This document shows, piece by piece, positions 1-7,226 of a stretch of DNA of 39,177 nucleotides (positions are counted from its first letter, which is position 1; each line of letters begins with the position of its first letter). A program made the translations under genes and the position numbers. The DNA comes from Butyrivibrio sp. (lineage in GTDB: Bacteria; Bacillota; Clostridia; Lachnospirales; Lachnospiraceae). The notes beneath the pieces are model-generated. The model was not told the origin of the DNA. It did not search any database and saw only the letters and a program-made list of their open reading frames with translations. Where the stretch lies: positions 1-39,177 of the forward strand of contig NZ_JAGBLU010000132.1 of NCBI RefSeq assembly GCF_017635265.1. The letters run 5' to 3'.

Positions 1-119
1 GTGCAGTCCTTTCCAATGGAAGCACCAATAGCTTTAAAACTAAGGGATGCATCCAATCCGTGCTGTATGTCATAACGATCATCTAATACAAGGTGTTTGT
101 TCTTATTTGTTGATTCCAT
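1..119 (-). CDS. IS30-family transposase, N-terminal fragment (runs off the window)
   Basis: Only the first 39 codons are inside the window. Read on the minus strand from the ATG at 119, the peptide begins MESTNKNKHLVLDDRYDIQ and continues with a helix-turn-helix segment of the type LSFKAIGASIGKD. This 'recognise, fix, apply to each new site' DNA-binding helix, preceded by an LxxxxR start, is what the N-terminus of IS30-family DDE transposases (HTH_38) looks like. A perfect ribosome site, AAGGAGGAAC on the minus strand, sits one base upstream of the ATG (120-130), so this is a genuine gene start and not a shadow. The catalytic DDE domain would lie left of the window. It is the only gene read leftwards here and is most simply a mobile-element insertion next to scfA. 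Family assignment rests on a short peptide. Confidence 0.7.
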   Translation of the reverse strand, partial: MESTNKNKHLVLDDRYDIQHGLDASLSFKAIGASIGKDC

Positions 120-177
120 AGTTCCTCCTTTATGCCGGAGTAGCATATGTGGATGAACTATTGGATGGTACCATTAT

Positions 178-260
178 GAATTAGTAAATTCCACCACAAT
201 GTTTGGAATTAGTAACTTCCATGGCTGCCTTAAGAGGGGTGGAAGTTAGTATTACAATTC
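178..260. repeat. Repeat-bearing flank of the IS30-like element
   Basis: Three related words lie just outside the transposase start: GAATTAGTAAATTCCA (178-193), GGAATTAGTAACTTCCA (205-221) and, inverted, GGTGGAAGTTAGTATT (239-254). The first and third can pair (ATTAGTAAATTCCACC with GGTGGAAGTTAGT). Terminal inverted repeats close to the transposase start are normal for IS30-family elements, so the outer boundary of the element is probably near 250-260, but I cannot fix it without the other end. Confidence 0.45.
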
Positions 261-299
261 ACTCAAGTAATGTTGCAGAAGAGGATAAAAAAGAAACAC

Positions 300-328
300 T
301 TTAATATTTTACCAATATATGGTATACT
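300..328 (+). promoter_or_regulatory. Candidate promoter of scfA
   Basis: A good -10 box, TATACT at 323-328 (preceded by ATGG), lies 58 bases before the scfA start. The best -35 match at 17 bp spacing is TTTAAT (300-305), which is weak. The -10 lies outside the IS-derived repeats, so scfA probably keeps its own promoter despite the nearby insertion. Confidence 0.45.
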
Positions 329-386
329 AGGTCGATGTAAAAACTCGAAAGTGGAACAGTTCACATTTCAAGTAGGAGGCAAGTTT

Positions 387-533
387 ATGAAGCACGTAAA
401 GTCATTAGTAACAAGAAATCTTAAAGAATCAATGAAAAAGGGCGGATGCGGTGAATGCCAGACATCATGCCAGTCAGCATGCAAGACATCTTGCACTGTA
501 GGAAACCAGAGTTGTGAGCAGCTTAGCAAGTAA
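387..533 (+). CDS. scfA: SCIFF ribosomal peptide precursor (six cysteines in forty-five residues)
   Basis: A 48-residue peptide starting MKHVKSLVTRNLKES and carrying six cysteines at positions 21, 24, 28, 32, 36 and 43. The core, SACKTSCTVGNQSC, is the strongly conserved SCIFF core found almost throughout Clostridia. The partner enzyme installs a Cys-to-Thr thioether; in the characterised homologue CteA I recall the bond joining Cys32 and Thr37, and both residues are at the same numbers here. The start at 387 is chosen over an in-frame ATG at 270 because AGGAGG at 374-379 precedes it and because family members begin MKH. The maturase gene follows after a terminator-like hairpin. The biological role of the mature peptide is not settled. 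Confidence 0.93.
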   Translation: MKHVKSLVTRNLKESMKKGGCGECQTSCQSACKTSCTVGNQSCEQLSK

Positions 534-574
534 TCTATCTGAATCGATATTGGTTTTGAAAGTTTAAGTTATCG

Positions 575-605
575 GGCAGCGGCCGAGGCCGCTGCCTAGT
601 TTTTG
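575..605 (+). terminator. Terminator/attenuator between scfA and scfB
   Basis: A 9-bp G+C-rich stem (575-583 with 588-596, CGAG loop) is followed within three bases by TTTTT. It lies between the precursor peptide gene and its maturase with no clear new promoter after it, so it probably lets only a fraction of transcripts read into scfB, giving much more peptide mRNA than enzyme mRNA. Confidence 0.8.
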
Positions 606-645
606 CATAGCTCAAAAAGTTTGTTTTATTTATTTAGGAGATTTT

Positions 646-2079
646 ATGATTCACGCTTATAAGAACAACGGCTATAACATTGTTCTGGATGTCAACAGCG
701 GTTCAGTACATGTTGTTGATGATATTGTTTTTGATTTGGTTAACATCGTAGAGGAAAAGCTCAGCGCCAGATATGGTACTGCAGCTGTTTCGGATGGACA
801 GGAAGAGGCATCTAGAGAAGATTTTGGATGGATTTTCGAAGAAATTAAAAAGCTTTCGGAGATTACAGATAAGTACTCTTTAGACGATATCAAAGAGGCA
901 GTAGAGGAACTTTTGGAGCTTCGTGCTTCACAGGTTCTTTACACAGATGATGTTTATGAGAATTATGTTGAGGAATTCCAAAACAGAGAGACAGTAATCA
1001 AGGCTCTTTGCCTTAATATAGCTCATGACTGTAATTTGAGATGTAAATATTGCTTTGCTGATGAAGGTGAGTATCACGGAAGACGTGCGCTCATGACAGA
1101 AGAGGTCGGTAAGGCAGCACTTGATTTCCTTGTTAAGAATTCCGGAAATCGTAGAAATCTCGAAGTGGATTTCTTTGGTGGAGAACCACTTATGAACTGG
1201 GAGGTCGTTAAGAAAATCGTAGAGTACGGCCGTCAGATTGAAAAAGAACATAACAAGAATTTCCGTTTCACTATTACTACAAACGGAACTCTTTTAAATG
1301 ATGAGATTCTTGAGTATGTAAACAAGGAAATGGGCAATATTGTCCTTTCTATTGATGGACGTAAGGAAGTTCACGATGCAATGCGTCCAAGACGAGGTGG
1401 ACAGGGAAGCTATGAGACAATAGTTCCTAAGTTCCAAAAGGTTGCAGAGAGCCGTCATCAGCTCAGATATTTTGTAAGAGGAACATTCACACATAACAAC
1501 CTTGATTTTTCAGAGGATGTTAAGCATCTGGCTGACCTTGGATTCAAGCAGATTTCTGTGGAGCCTGTAGTAGCTAAGCCGGAGGATTGGTATGCTCTTA
1601 AAGACGAGGATATTCCTAAGCTTTGCGAAGAGTATGACAAACTGGCCAAGTTTTATCTTGAGAGACAGAAAGAAGGAAGAGGATTTAATTTCTTCCATTT
1701 CAATATAGATCTTGAAGGCGGTCCATGTGTTGCTAAGAGACTTTCCGGATGCGGTTCGGGATGTGAATACCTTGGAGTTACTCCATGGGGTGATCTTTAT
1801 CCTTGTCATCAGTTCGTTGGAAATGAAGATTTTATCATGGGCAACGTGTTTGAAGGTATTAAGAGAACAGACATTCAGGATATGTTCAAAAAGAGCAATG
1901 TATATTCAAGACCTGAATGTGAAAAATGCTTTGCCAGATATTATTGCAGTGGTGGATGCGCTGCAAATGCTTATAATTTCAACGGCAATATCAATACGAC
2001 ATATAAGCACGGTTGTGAGCTTCAGAGAAAGCGTATCGAGTGTGCGATTATGATAAAAGCGGCTATGGCCGAAGAGTAA
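646..2079 (+). CDS. scfB: SCIFF radical SAM maturase (thioether-forming)
   Basis: A 477-residue radical SAM enzyme that reduces SAM at a [4Fe-4S] cluster and crosslinks the SCIFF peptide. The cluster motif CX3CX2C is C129-NLR-C133-KY-C136. The N-terminal ~110 residues fit a peptide-recognition (RRE-like) domain, beginning MIHAYKNNGYNIVLD. FFGGEPLMNW follows the cluster region as expected of the SAM-binding GGE motif. The C-terminal third is a SPASM domain for auxiliary clusters, with cysteines in GPCVAKRLSGCGSGCEYLG, YPCHQF and CEKCFARYYCSGGC. An AGGAG ribosome site (636-640) precedes the ATG. It is placed directly after scfA and before secDF, the usual clostridial arrangement. Confidence 0.94.
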   Translation: MIHAYKNNGYNIVLDVNSGSVHVVDDIVFDLVNIVEEKLSARYGTAAVSDGQEEASREDFGWIFEEIKKLSEITDKYSLDDIKEAVEELLELRASQVLYTDDVYENYVEEFQNRETVIKALCLNIAHDCNLRCKYCFADEGEYHGRRALMTEEVGKAALDFLVKNSGNRRNLEVDFFGGEPLMNWEVVKKIVEYGRQIEKEHNKNFRFTITTNGTLLNDEILEYVNKEMGNIVLSIDGRKEVHDAMRPRRGGQGSYETIVPKFQKVAESRHQLRYFVRGTFTHNNLDFSEDVKHLADLGFKQISVEPVVAKPEDWYALKDEDIPKLCEEYDKLAKFYLERQKEGRGFNFFHFNIDLEGGPCVAKRLSGCGSGCEYLGVTPWGDLYPCHQFVGNEDFIMGNVFEGIKRTDIQDMFKKSNVYSRPECEKCFARYYCSGGCAANAYNFNGNINTTYKHGCELQRKRIECAIMIKAAMAEE

Positions 2080-2136
2080 TTATTGCTATTACGAAGCGAG
2101 TGCTTTTGATGGCAAGATATGGGAGGATGTATTACA

Positions 2137-4425
2137 ATGAAACGCTTAAAGTCAGTTTTAGCGCTCATCATCGTTCTGTTGCTGCTGGGGGGAGTTGGAT
2201 ATTCAGCAGTATACGGACTCGGTGAAGACAAGTCAGGTTCCTTATCAAGTATCAATTTAGGACTTGATCTTGCAGGTGGTGTCAGCATCACTTATGAAGT
2301 AGTTGGAGAAGAGAATCCTGATAAGGAGGATATGGCTGATACTATTTACAAGCTTCAACAGCGTGTAGAGCAGTATAGTACAGAGGCTCTTGTTTATCAG
2401 GAGGGATCAAACAGAATCAACATTGAGATTCCGGGAGTTTCGGATGCCAATGCAATCTTAGAGGATCTCGGACAGCCGGGTAATCTGTACTTTATTGCAC
2501 AGACAGATTCTGAAGGCAATGAGAACTATACTTATCACTCAGGAATAACAGCAGAAGGTAGTCTTGAGACTGATGAAGAAGGAAATATTCTTTTCGGATA
2601 CGTTCTTAACAAGACTCTTGAAGAGCTTCAGGAAGATGGCTCAATTGTTCTTTCAGGTGATCAGGTATCTGTGGCTCAGGCTGCAGCTCAGCAGGATTCA
2701 TACGGTTCACAGGAGCCTGTTGTTTCTCTTGAGTTTACTGAGGAAGGAAAAACAGCTTTTGCTGAAGCAACCAAGAAAGCTTATGCAGACGGCGAAACAA
2801 TCGGTATCTATTATGACGGACAGTTTATTTCAGTTCCTAAGGTTCAGGCAGAGATTACAGATGGCAAAGCTGTTATTACAGGTATGAGTTCATATGAAGA
2901 AGCTCAGAATCTGGCTTCTATGATTAGAATCGGTGGACTTAAGCTTCAGCTTAACGAACTTAGATCCAATGTAGTAGGAGCACAGCTTGGTAGTGATGCT
3001 ATCAGAACTTCACTTATTGCAGCAGCTGTAGGTTTTGCGCTTATCGCAGTTTTGATGATTGTGTTCTTCAGATTGCTTGGCTTTTCAGCAACAGTTGCAC
3101 TTGCATTCTATTGCGGACTAATGGTATTCCTTCTGTCTGCATTTGAAATGACACTTACTCTTCCTGGTATTGCAGGTATTATTCTTTCAATCGGTATGGC
3201 GGTTGACGCGAACGTGCTTGTATTCTCCAGAATAAAAGAGGAAATTGCAGTCGGCAAGTCTGTTGATGAAGCAAGAAAAAATGGTTATAACAAAGCGCTC
3301 TCATCAATCCTTGATGGTAATATTACAACTCTTATAGTTGCTATCGTTCTTAGAGTTGGTGGAACAGGATCTATCAAAGGTTTTGCTGAGACACTTATGC
3401 TTGGTATCATCCTTTCAATGTTTACTGCCCTTGTAGTTACAAGAGTTGTTACTTCTATCCTTTACGGACTTGGACTTGAGAATCCGGTTCTTTATGGTAA
3501 AGCAAAGAAAGTCAAGAATTTTGATTTCGTTGGAAAGAGAAGAATTTTCTACCTGATTTCATGTGCTGTACTTGTTGTCGGTATCATAACAATGGCAGTT
3601 AATGCTTCAAGTGGAAAGGGTGCATTTAACTACAGTCTTGACTTTGTAGGAGGAACATCTACAACAGTTACTTTTGACAAGGCTTATGAGCTTTCAGAAC
3701 TTGAAAGTACTGTAGCATCTGATATCAAGAATGCAGCCGGAGTAAATGAAATTCAGATTCAGACCGTTGCCGGAACAAATCAGGTAATATTTAAGACAAA
3801 TACACTTGATGTTTCACAGAGAGAAGCGGTTGAAGAGGTTCTTGAGACCAACTACGGTGTATCTGCTGAAAATATTGCAGCTGAGACAATCAGTTCAACA
3901 ATTAGTGGTGAGATGAGATCCAGTGCTGTAAAAGCTCTCCTTGTAGCCCTTATCCTTATGCTTATATACATATGGATCAGATTCAAGGACATCAAGTTTG
4001 GTGCCGCAGCTATTATAGCTCTTGCACATGACGCTTTAGTGGTTGTTACAGCATACGCACTTACCAGACTGTCAGTAGGCAGCACATTTATAGCTGTAAT
4101 ACTTACAATTGTTGGTTACTCAATCAACGATACTATCGTTACTTTTGATAGAATCCGTGAGAACCTTCACAGTGCAACCAATAGAAAAGAGGAAGCAGAA
4201 CTTGTTAATACAAGTGTTTCACAGACAGTTACAAGAAGTTTGTTCACATCAGCAACAACATTCTTTACTGTATTTGCTCTTTATATCTTTGGAGTAGCAG
4301 ATATTAAGGCATTTGCACTTCCACTTATGGTTGGTGTTATCTGTGGTACATATTCATCAATCTTTATCGCATCACCAATGTGGTACGATCTTAAAACAAA
4401 GTTTAAGACATTTTTTGCAAAGTGA
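2137..4425 (+). CDS. secDF: Fused protein translocase subunits SecD-SecF
   Basis: An RND-family membrane protein that uses the proton gradient to help pull secreted proteins through SecYEG on the outer face. The N-terminal half is SecD: a leader membrane segment, GLDLAGG (the SecD D1 motif), a large extracytoplasmic domain, and a membrane block with AVDANVLVFSRIKEE. The C-terminal half is SecF: SLDFVGG followed by a membrane block with GYSINDTIVTFDRIREN. Fusion of the two is common in Firmicutes. The ATG at 2137 (762 residues) is preferred to an in-frame ATG at 2119, because the ribosome site GGGAGG (2121-2126) lies between them. Spacing from scfB is short, so the two are probably cotranscribed. 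A terminator follows at 4487. Confidence 0.95.
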   Translation: MKRLKSVLALIIVLLLLGGVGYSAVYGLGEDKSGSLSSINLGLDLAGGVSITYEVVGEENPDKEDMADTIYKLQQRVEQYSTEALVYQEGSNRINIEIPGVSDANAILEDLGQPGNLYFIAQTDSEGNENYTYHSGITAEGSLETDEEGNILFGYVLNKTLEELQEDGSIVLSGDQVSVAQAAAQQDSYGSQEPVVSLEFTEEGKTAFAEATKKAYADGETIGIYYDGQFISVPKVQAEITDGKAVITGMSSYEEAQNLASMIRIGGLKLQLNELRSNVVGAQLGSDAIRTSLIAAAVGFALIAVLMIVFFRLLGFSATVALAFYCGLMVFLLSAFEMTLTLPGIAGIILSIGMAVDANVLVFSRIKEEIAVGKSVDEARKNGYNKALSSILDGNITTLIVAIVLRVGGTGSIKGFAETLMLGIILSMFTALVVTRVVTSILYGLGLENPVLYGKAKKVKNFDFVGKRRIFYLISCAVLVVGIITMAVNASSGKGAFNYSLDFVGGTSTTVTFDKAYELSELESTVASDIKNAAGVNEIQIQTVAGTNQVIFKTNTLDVSQREAVEEVLETNYGVSAENIAAETISSTISGEMRSSAVKALLVALILMLIYIWIRFKDIKFGAAAIIALAHDALVVVTAYALTRLSVGSTFIAVILTIVGYSINDTIVTFDRIRENLHSATNRKEEAELVNTSVSQTVTRSLFTSATTFFTVFALYIFGVADIKAFALPLMVGVICGTYSSIFIASPMWYDLKTKFKTFFAK

Positions 4426-4486
4426 TTGGACTGTGAGAATATTTCAGTAAAATAAATTACCAGATAGTTAAAAATATACAAGAATA

Positions 4487-4531
4487 AAAAAACATCGTCT
4501 CCGTTAATGATAATGGCAGGCGATGTTTTTT
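4487..4531 (+). terminator. Rho-independent terminator after secDF
   Basis: AAAAAACATCG (4487-4497) pairs with CGATGTTTTTT (4521-4531), with a T run inside the 3' arm. The mirrored A run means it could stop transcription from either side. Confidence 0.8.
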
Positions 4532-4660
4532 GTTATGTCTGTTACAAGGTCATTTTGTTAGTAATATTCATAGTGATTTTGATATAATGGTAATTGATTT
4601 CTTAAAGACACTTAATACTTGGCAGATATTATTTAAATCTGTAGGAAGGAGATTTTATTG

Positions 4661-4885
4661 ATGAAGGTACTTATAATAAATGGAAGCCCAAGAGTGGATG
4701 GCAACACAACAATAGCTTCAAGCCAATATTGAGAAAAGGGAGAAGCAAATAAGGACCTTGAGGGACTTCAGACTATGAGAGTTCTTGCACGAAATATGTC
4801 TTTTTTGTTGAAGAGCATTGCTTTGGGAAAAGAAAAGTATGGGTTACCAAAGACAGAAGAGCATCAGTGGACTCATTTAATTTGA
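4661..4885 (+). pseudogene. Remnant of a flavodoxin-fold NAD(P)H-dependent oxidoreductase
   Basis: A ribosome site (GGAAGGAG, 4643-4650 region) and ATG open a frame reading MKVLIINGSPRVDGNTTIA, the FMN-phosphate-binding N-terminus of the flavodoxin-like/NADPH-dependent FMN reductase family, but it stops at TGA 4730-4732. Beyond the stop the same frame continues as KDLEGLQTMRVLARNMSFLL and ends at 4885 with TEEHQWTHLI, which resembles the family's C-terminus (normally LRTM...GRNMAWLLK... and a short tail). Only about 75 codons remain of a protein usually near 200 residues, so the whole middle is missing. Since both ends are in one frame, a deletion plus one nonsense codon explains it. Confidence 0.75.
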
Positions 4886-4953
4886 TGGGACTGACGAACC
4901 TACACAGACTTTTTATGAATAAAATTACCGGTGCGGGCATAGTTCTTTTGGTG

Positions 4954-4979
4954 TAAAATAAATACTATTCGGCCGATAG
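4954..4979 (+). promoter_or_regulatory. Sigma-D (SigD/FliA)-type promoter signature upstream of recJ
   Basis: TAAA (4954-4957) and GCCGATAG (4972-4979) are separated by 14 bases. The known SigD consensus in Firmicutes is TAAA, about 15 bases, GCCGATAA/T. It points towards recJ, about 100 bases downstream, with no other gene between. It may drive recJ, or be left over from a lost motility gene next to the pseudogene at 4661-4885. Pattern match only. Confidence 0.4.
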
Positions 4980-5080
4980 GAAACTGCGCTGCCGGATACG
5001 TTAGAAAGTAATACAAGTGGCAATTTTGCAAATATTACAATATGCTGCGCACTTAATGATATGTAATAACGAGGAGTAAC

Positions 5081-7015
5081 ATGGCAAAATGGATGATAGC
5101 AAATAAGAAAGCTGATTTTGACGGAATAGCCGCAAAGTATGGAATATCCAACATTACAGCAAGACTTATTGCTAATAGACTGATAAATTCCAGAGAGACA
5201 GAAAAGGAGGATTGTTCAAAGGAAAAGGTAGACGCGTATCTTAATGGTAATGTTTCGATGCTACACGATCCATTCAAGATGGCAGATATGGAAAAGGGCG
5301 CAAGGATCATGCTTTCCAGAATAGCTGCAGGTGCCAGAATACGTGTTATTGGTGATTATGATGTTGATGGTATATGTTCATCTTACATTCTTGTAGACGG
5401 GCTTAGGATGTTTGGCGCTGATGTTGACTGCGTTCTCCCGGACAGAATCAAGGATGGGTATGGACTTAGCGTAAAGCTTGTTGATGCTGCAATTGAAGAT
5501 GGTATTGATACTATCATTACCTGTGATAACGGCATTGCTGCATATGATCAGATCAAACATGCCAAAGAAAAGGGCATGACCGTCGTAGTGACGGATCATC
5601 ATGAGGTACCGTTTGAAGAGCTTGGAAGCGATGACGAATCGGATGATATAAAAAAGTCTGATCACGTGGATTCTAAATCAAGCCGCAAAGAAATTCTTCC
5701 TCCGGCAGATGCTGTAATTGATCCCAAAAGATCAGAGGGGGCTTATCCTTTTAAAGAAATATGCGGAGCCGTTGTGGCCTATAAGTTTCTGCAGGTAATG
5801 GCACAGCTTAAGAGAAGCGGTGAAGAAAAAGACGGAGCTTGTGCTGATATTGGAAAAGACTTTAAAGAAAGCAGTGATTTGCAAATATCTGAGTTTGAAG
5901 AGCTGTCATCCGGATTTTTCAGCGAAAAAATAATTTTTGCAGGAATAGCAACCGTATGTGATGTTATGGAACTTAAGGATGAGAACAGGATTATAGTTAA
6001 AGAGTCGCTAAAGCGGATTCCATATTCTGAAAACAAAGGCCTAAAAGCACTCATAAACGTTAATAATATTGATCCGAGAGCCATGACAAGCTATCATTAC
6101 GGCTTTGTCATAGGGCCTTGTCTTAATGCAACGGGAAGACTTGACCTTGCATCAAGGGCTTTATCTCTTTTTCTTTCTGAAGATGATGCAGAAGCAGCTA
6201 TCATTGCAACAGACCTTAAGAATTTAAATGATAGCAGAAAAGATATGACCAAAGAAGGTGTAGATGAAGCAATAGAAATGGTTGAAGAAAAAAAAGAAGA
6301 TGGAAATCTGCCCAAAGTAATAGTTTTGTATCTTCCGGATGTACACGAGTCTATAGCAGGAATTATCGCCGGCAAAGTAAAAGAAAAGTACTACAGACCG
6401 ACAATAATTTTGACAAAAGCTTCTGATGGCGGAGCCAAGGGTTCGGGAAGATCAATAGAGAGCTATGACATGTATGAGCATCTTACAAAATGTAAGGATC
6501 TTTTTACCAAATTTGGCGGACATAAAATGGCAGCCGGGCTTTCTCTTCCGGAGGCCAACATAGAAATACTTGACAAAAGACTTAATGATGAATGTGAACT
6601 CTCGGATAAGGATTATGAGAGAATAGTTCATCTTGACATGGTCATGCCTCTTAAGTATGCAAGCATGGAACTTGTAAGGGAATTTTCAAAATTGGAACCC
6701 TTTGGAAATGGAAATATCAAGCCATCTTTTGCCCAAAAAGATGTAACTCTTTTATCGGGACGAATAATGGGTAAAAACAGAAATTGCGGAAAATACAGGG
6801 TATCTGACGGGGATAATAACACATATGATATGATGTATTTTGGAGATATGGATAAGTGGCACGAATTTCTTAGAGAGAAATATGGCAAGAATGCGGTTGA
6901 TGATCTATATGGCGGTTACTGTGGCAATATGAAGGTCAGTATCGCATATTATCCGGATATCAACAGCTATCAGGGGAGAGAATCTATTCAGATAGTTATG
7001 AATGATTACACATGA
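5081..7015 (+). CDS. recJ: Single-stranded-DNA-specific exonuclease RecJ
   Basis: A 5'-to-3' ssDNA exonuclease of recombination and mismatch repair, DHH phosphoesterase superfamily. Catalytic motifs visible: GDYDVDG at residues 91-97, the DHH triad TDHH at 171-174, GPCLNATGRLD in the DHH domain, and the DHHA1 nucleic-acid-binding motif FGGHKMAAGLSL. The remaining C-terminal part fits the OB-fold of RecJ. At 644 residues it is longer than typical RecJ (about 560-580). The extra length is two charged inserts, one rich in Asp/Ser/Lys right after the DHH motif (about residues 179-208) and one between the DHH sub-blocks (about 245-280). The start at 5081 follows a GAGGAG ribosome site. It stands alone between a pseudogene and a structured intergenic stretch. 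Confidence 0.93.
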   Translation: MAKWMIANKKADFDGIAAKYGISNITARLIANRLINSRETEKEDCSKEKVDAYLNGNVSMLHDPFKMADMEKGARIMLSRIAAGARIRVIGDYDVDGICSSYILVDGLRMFGADVDCVLPDRIKDGYGLSVKLVDAAIEDGIDTIITCDNGIAAYDQIKHAKEKGMTVVVTDHHEVPFEELGSDDESDDIKKSDHVDSKSSRKEILPPADAVIDPKRSEGAYPFKEICGAVVAYKFLQVMAQLKRSGEEKDGACADIGKDFKESSDLQISEFEELSSGFFSEKIIFAGIATVCDVMELKDENRIIVKESLKRIPYSENKGLKALINVNNIDPRAMTSYHYGFVIGPCLNATGRLDLASRALSLFLSEDDAEAAIIATDLKNLNDSRKDMTKEGVDEAIEMVEEKKEDGNLPKVIVLYLPDVHESIAGIIAGKVKEKYYRPTIILTKASDGGAKGSGRSIESYDMYEHLTKCKDLFTKFGGHKMAAGLSLPEANIEILDKRLNDECELSDKDYERIVHLDMVMPLKYASMELVREFSKLEPFGNGNIKPSFAQKDVTLLSGRIMGKNRNCGKYRVSDGDNNTYDMMYFGDMDKWHEFLREKYGKNAVDDLYGGYCGNMKVSIAYYPDINSYQGRESIQIVMNDYT

Positions 7016-7042
7016 GCATGAAAACAAAGTGGAGCATTTTTG

Positions 7043-7135
7043 TTTGATAGAAATTTTTCTATCAAATAAAAAACTCCCCCTAAAACCACAAAAACACACG
7101 CGAGGCGTGTGTCTGCGGTTTCTTATGAGGGGGAG
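7043..7135 (+). other. Nested-hairpin stretch between recJ and murE
   Basis: First, an 11-bp palindrome (7043-7053 with 7056-7066). Then three nested helices: CTCCCCC (7074-7080) with GGGGGAG (7129-7135), AAACC (7083-7087) with GGTTT (7117-7121), and an 8-bp stem 7094-7101/7105-7112 with a GAG loop. There is no T run after it, so it is not an ordinary terminator. It could be a small structured RNA, a processed leader of murE or a 3' stabiliser of recJ. I match it to no riboswitch class I know. Confidence 0.5.
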
Positions 7136-7226
7136 ATAGTGAGCCTTAGCTCATATCTTTAAAATATATACTACTCCTAAATTGTGAATAAAATGTGACG
7201 AAAAAATAAAAAATAGGGAGGCTAAT

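Noticed and set aside
270-386. A longer scfA starting at ATG 270.
   Set aside because: It would start upstream of the promoter's -10 box, has no ribosome site, and the extension is not like SCIFF peptides.
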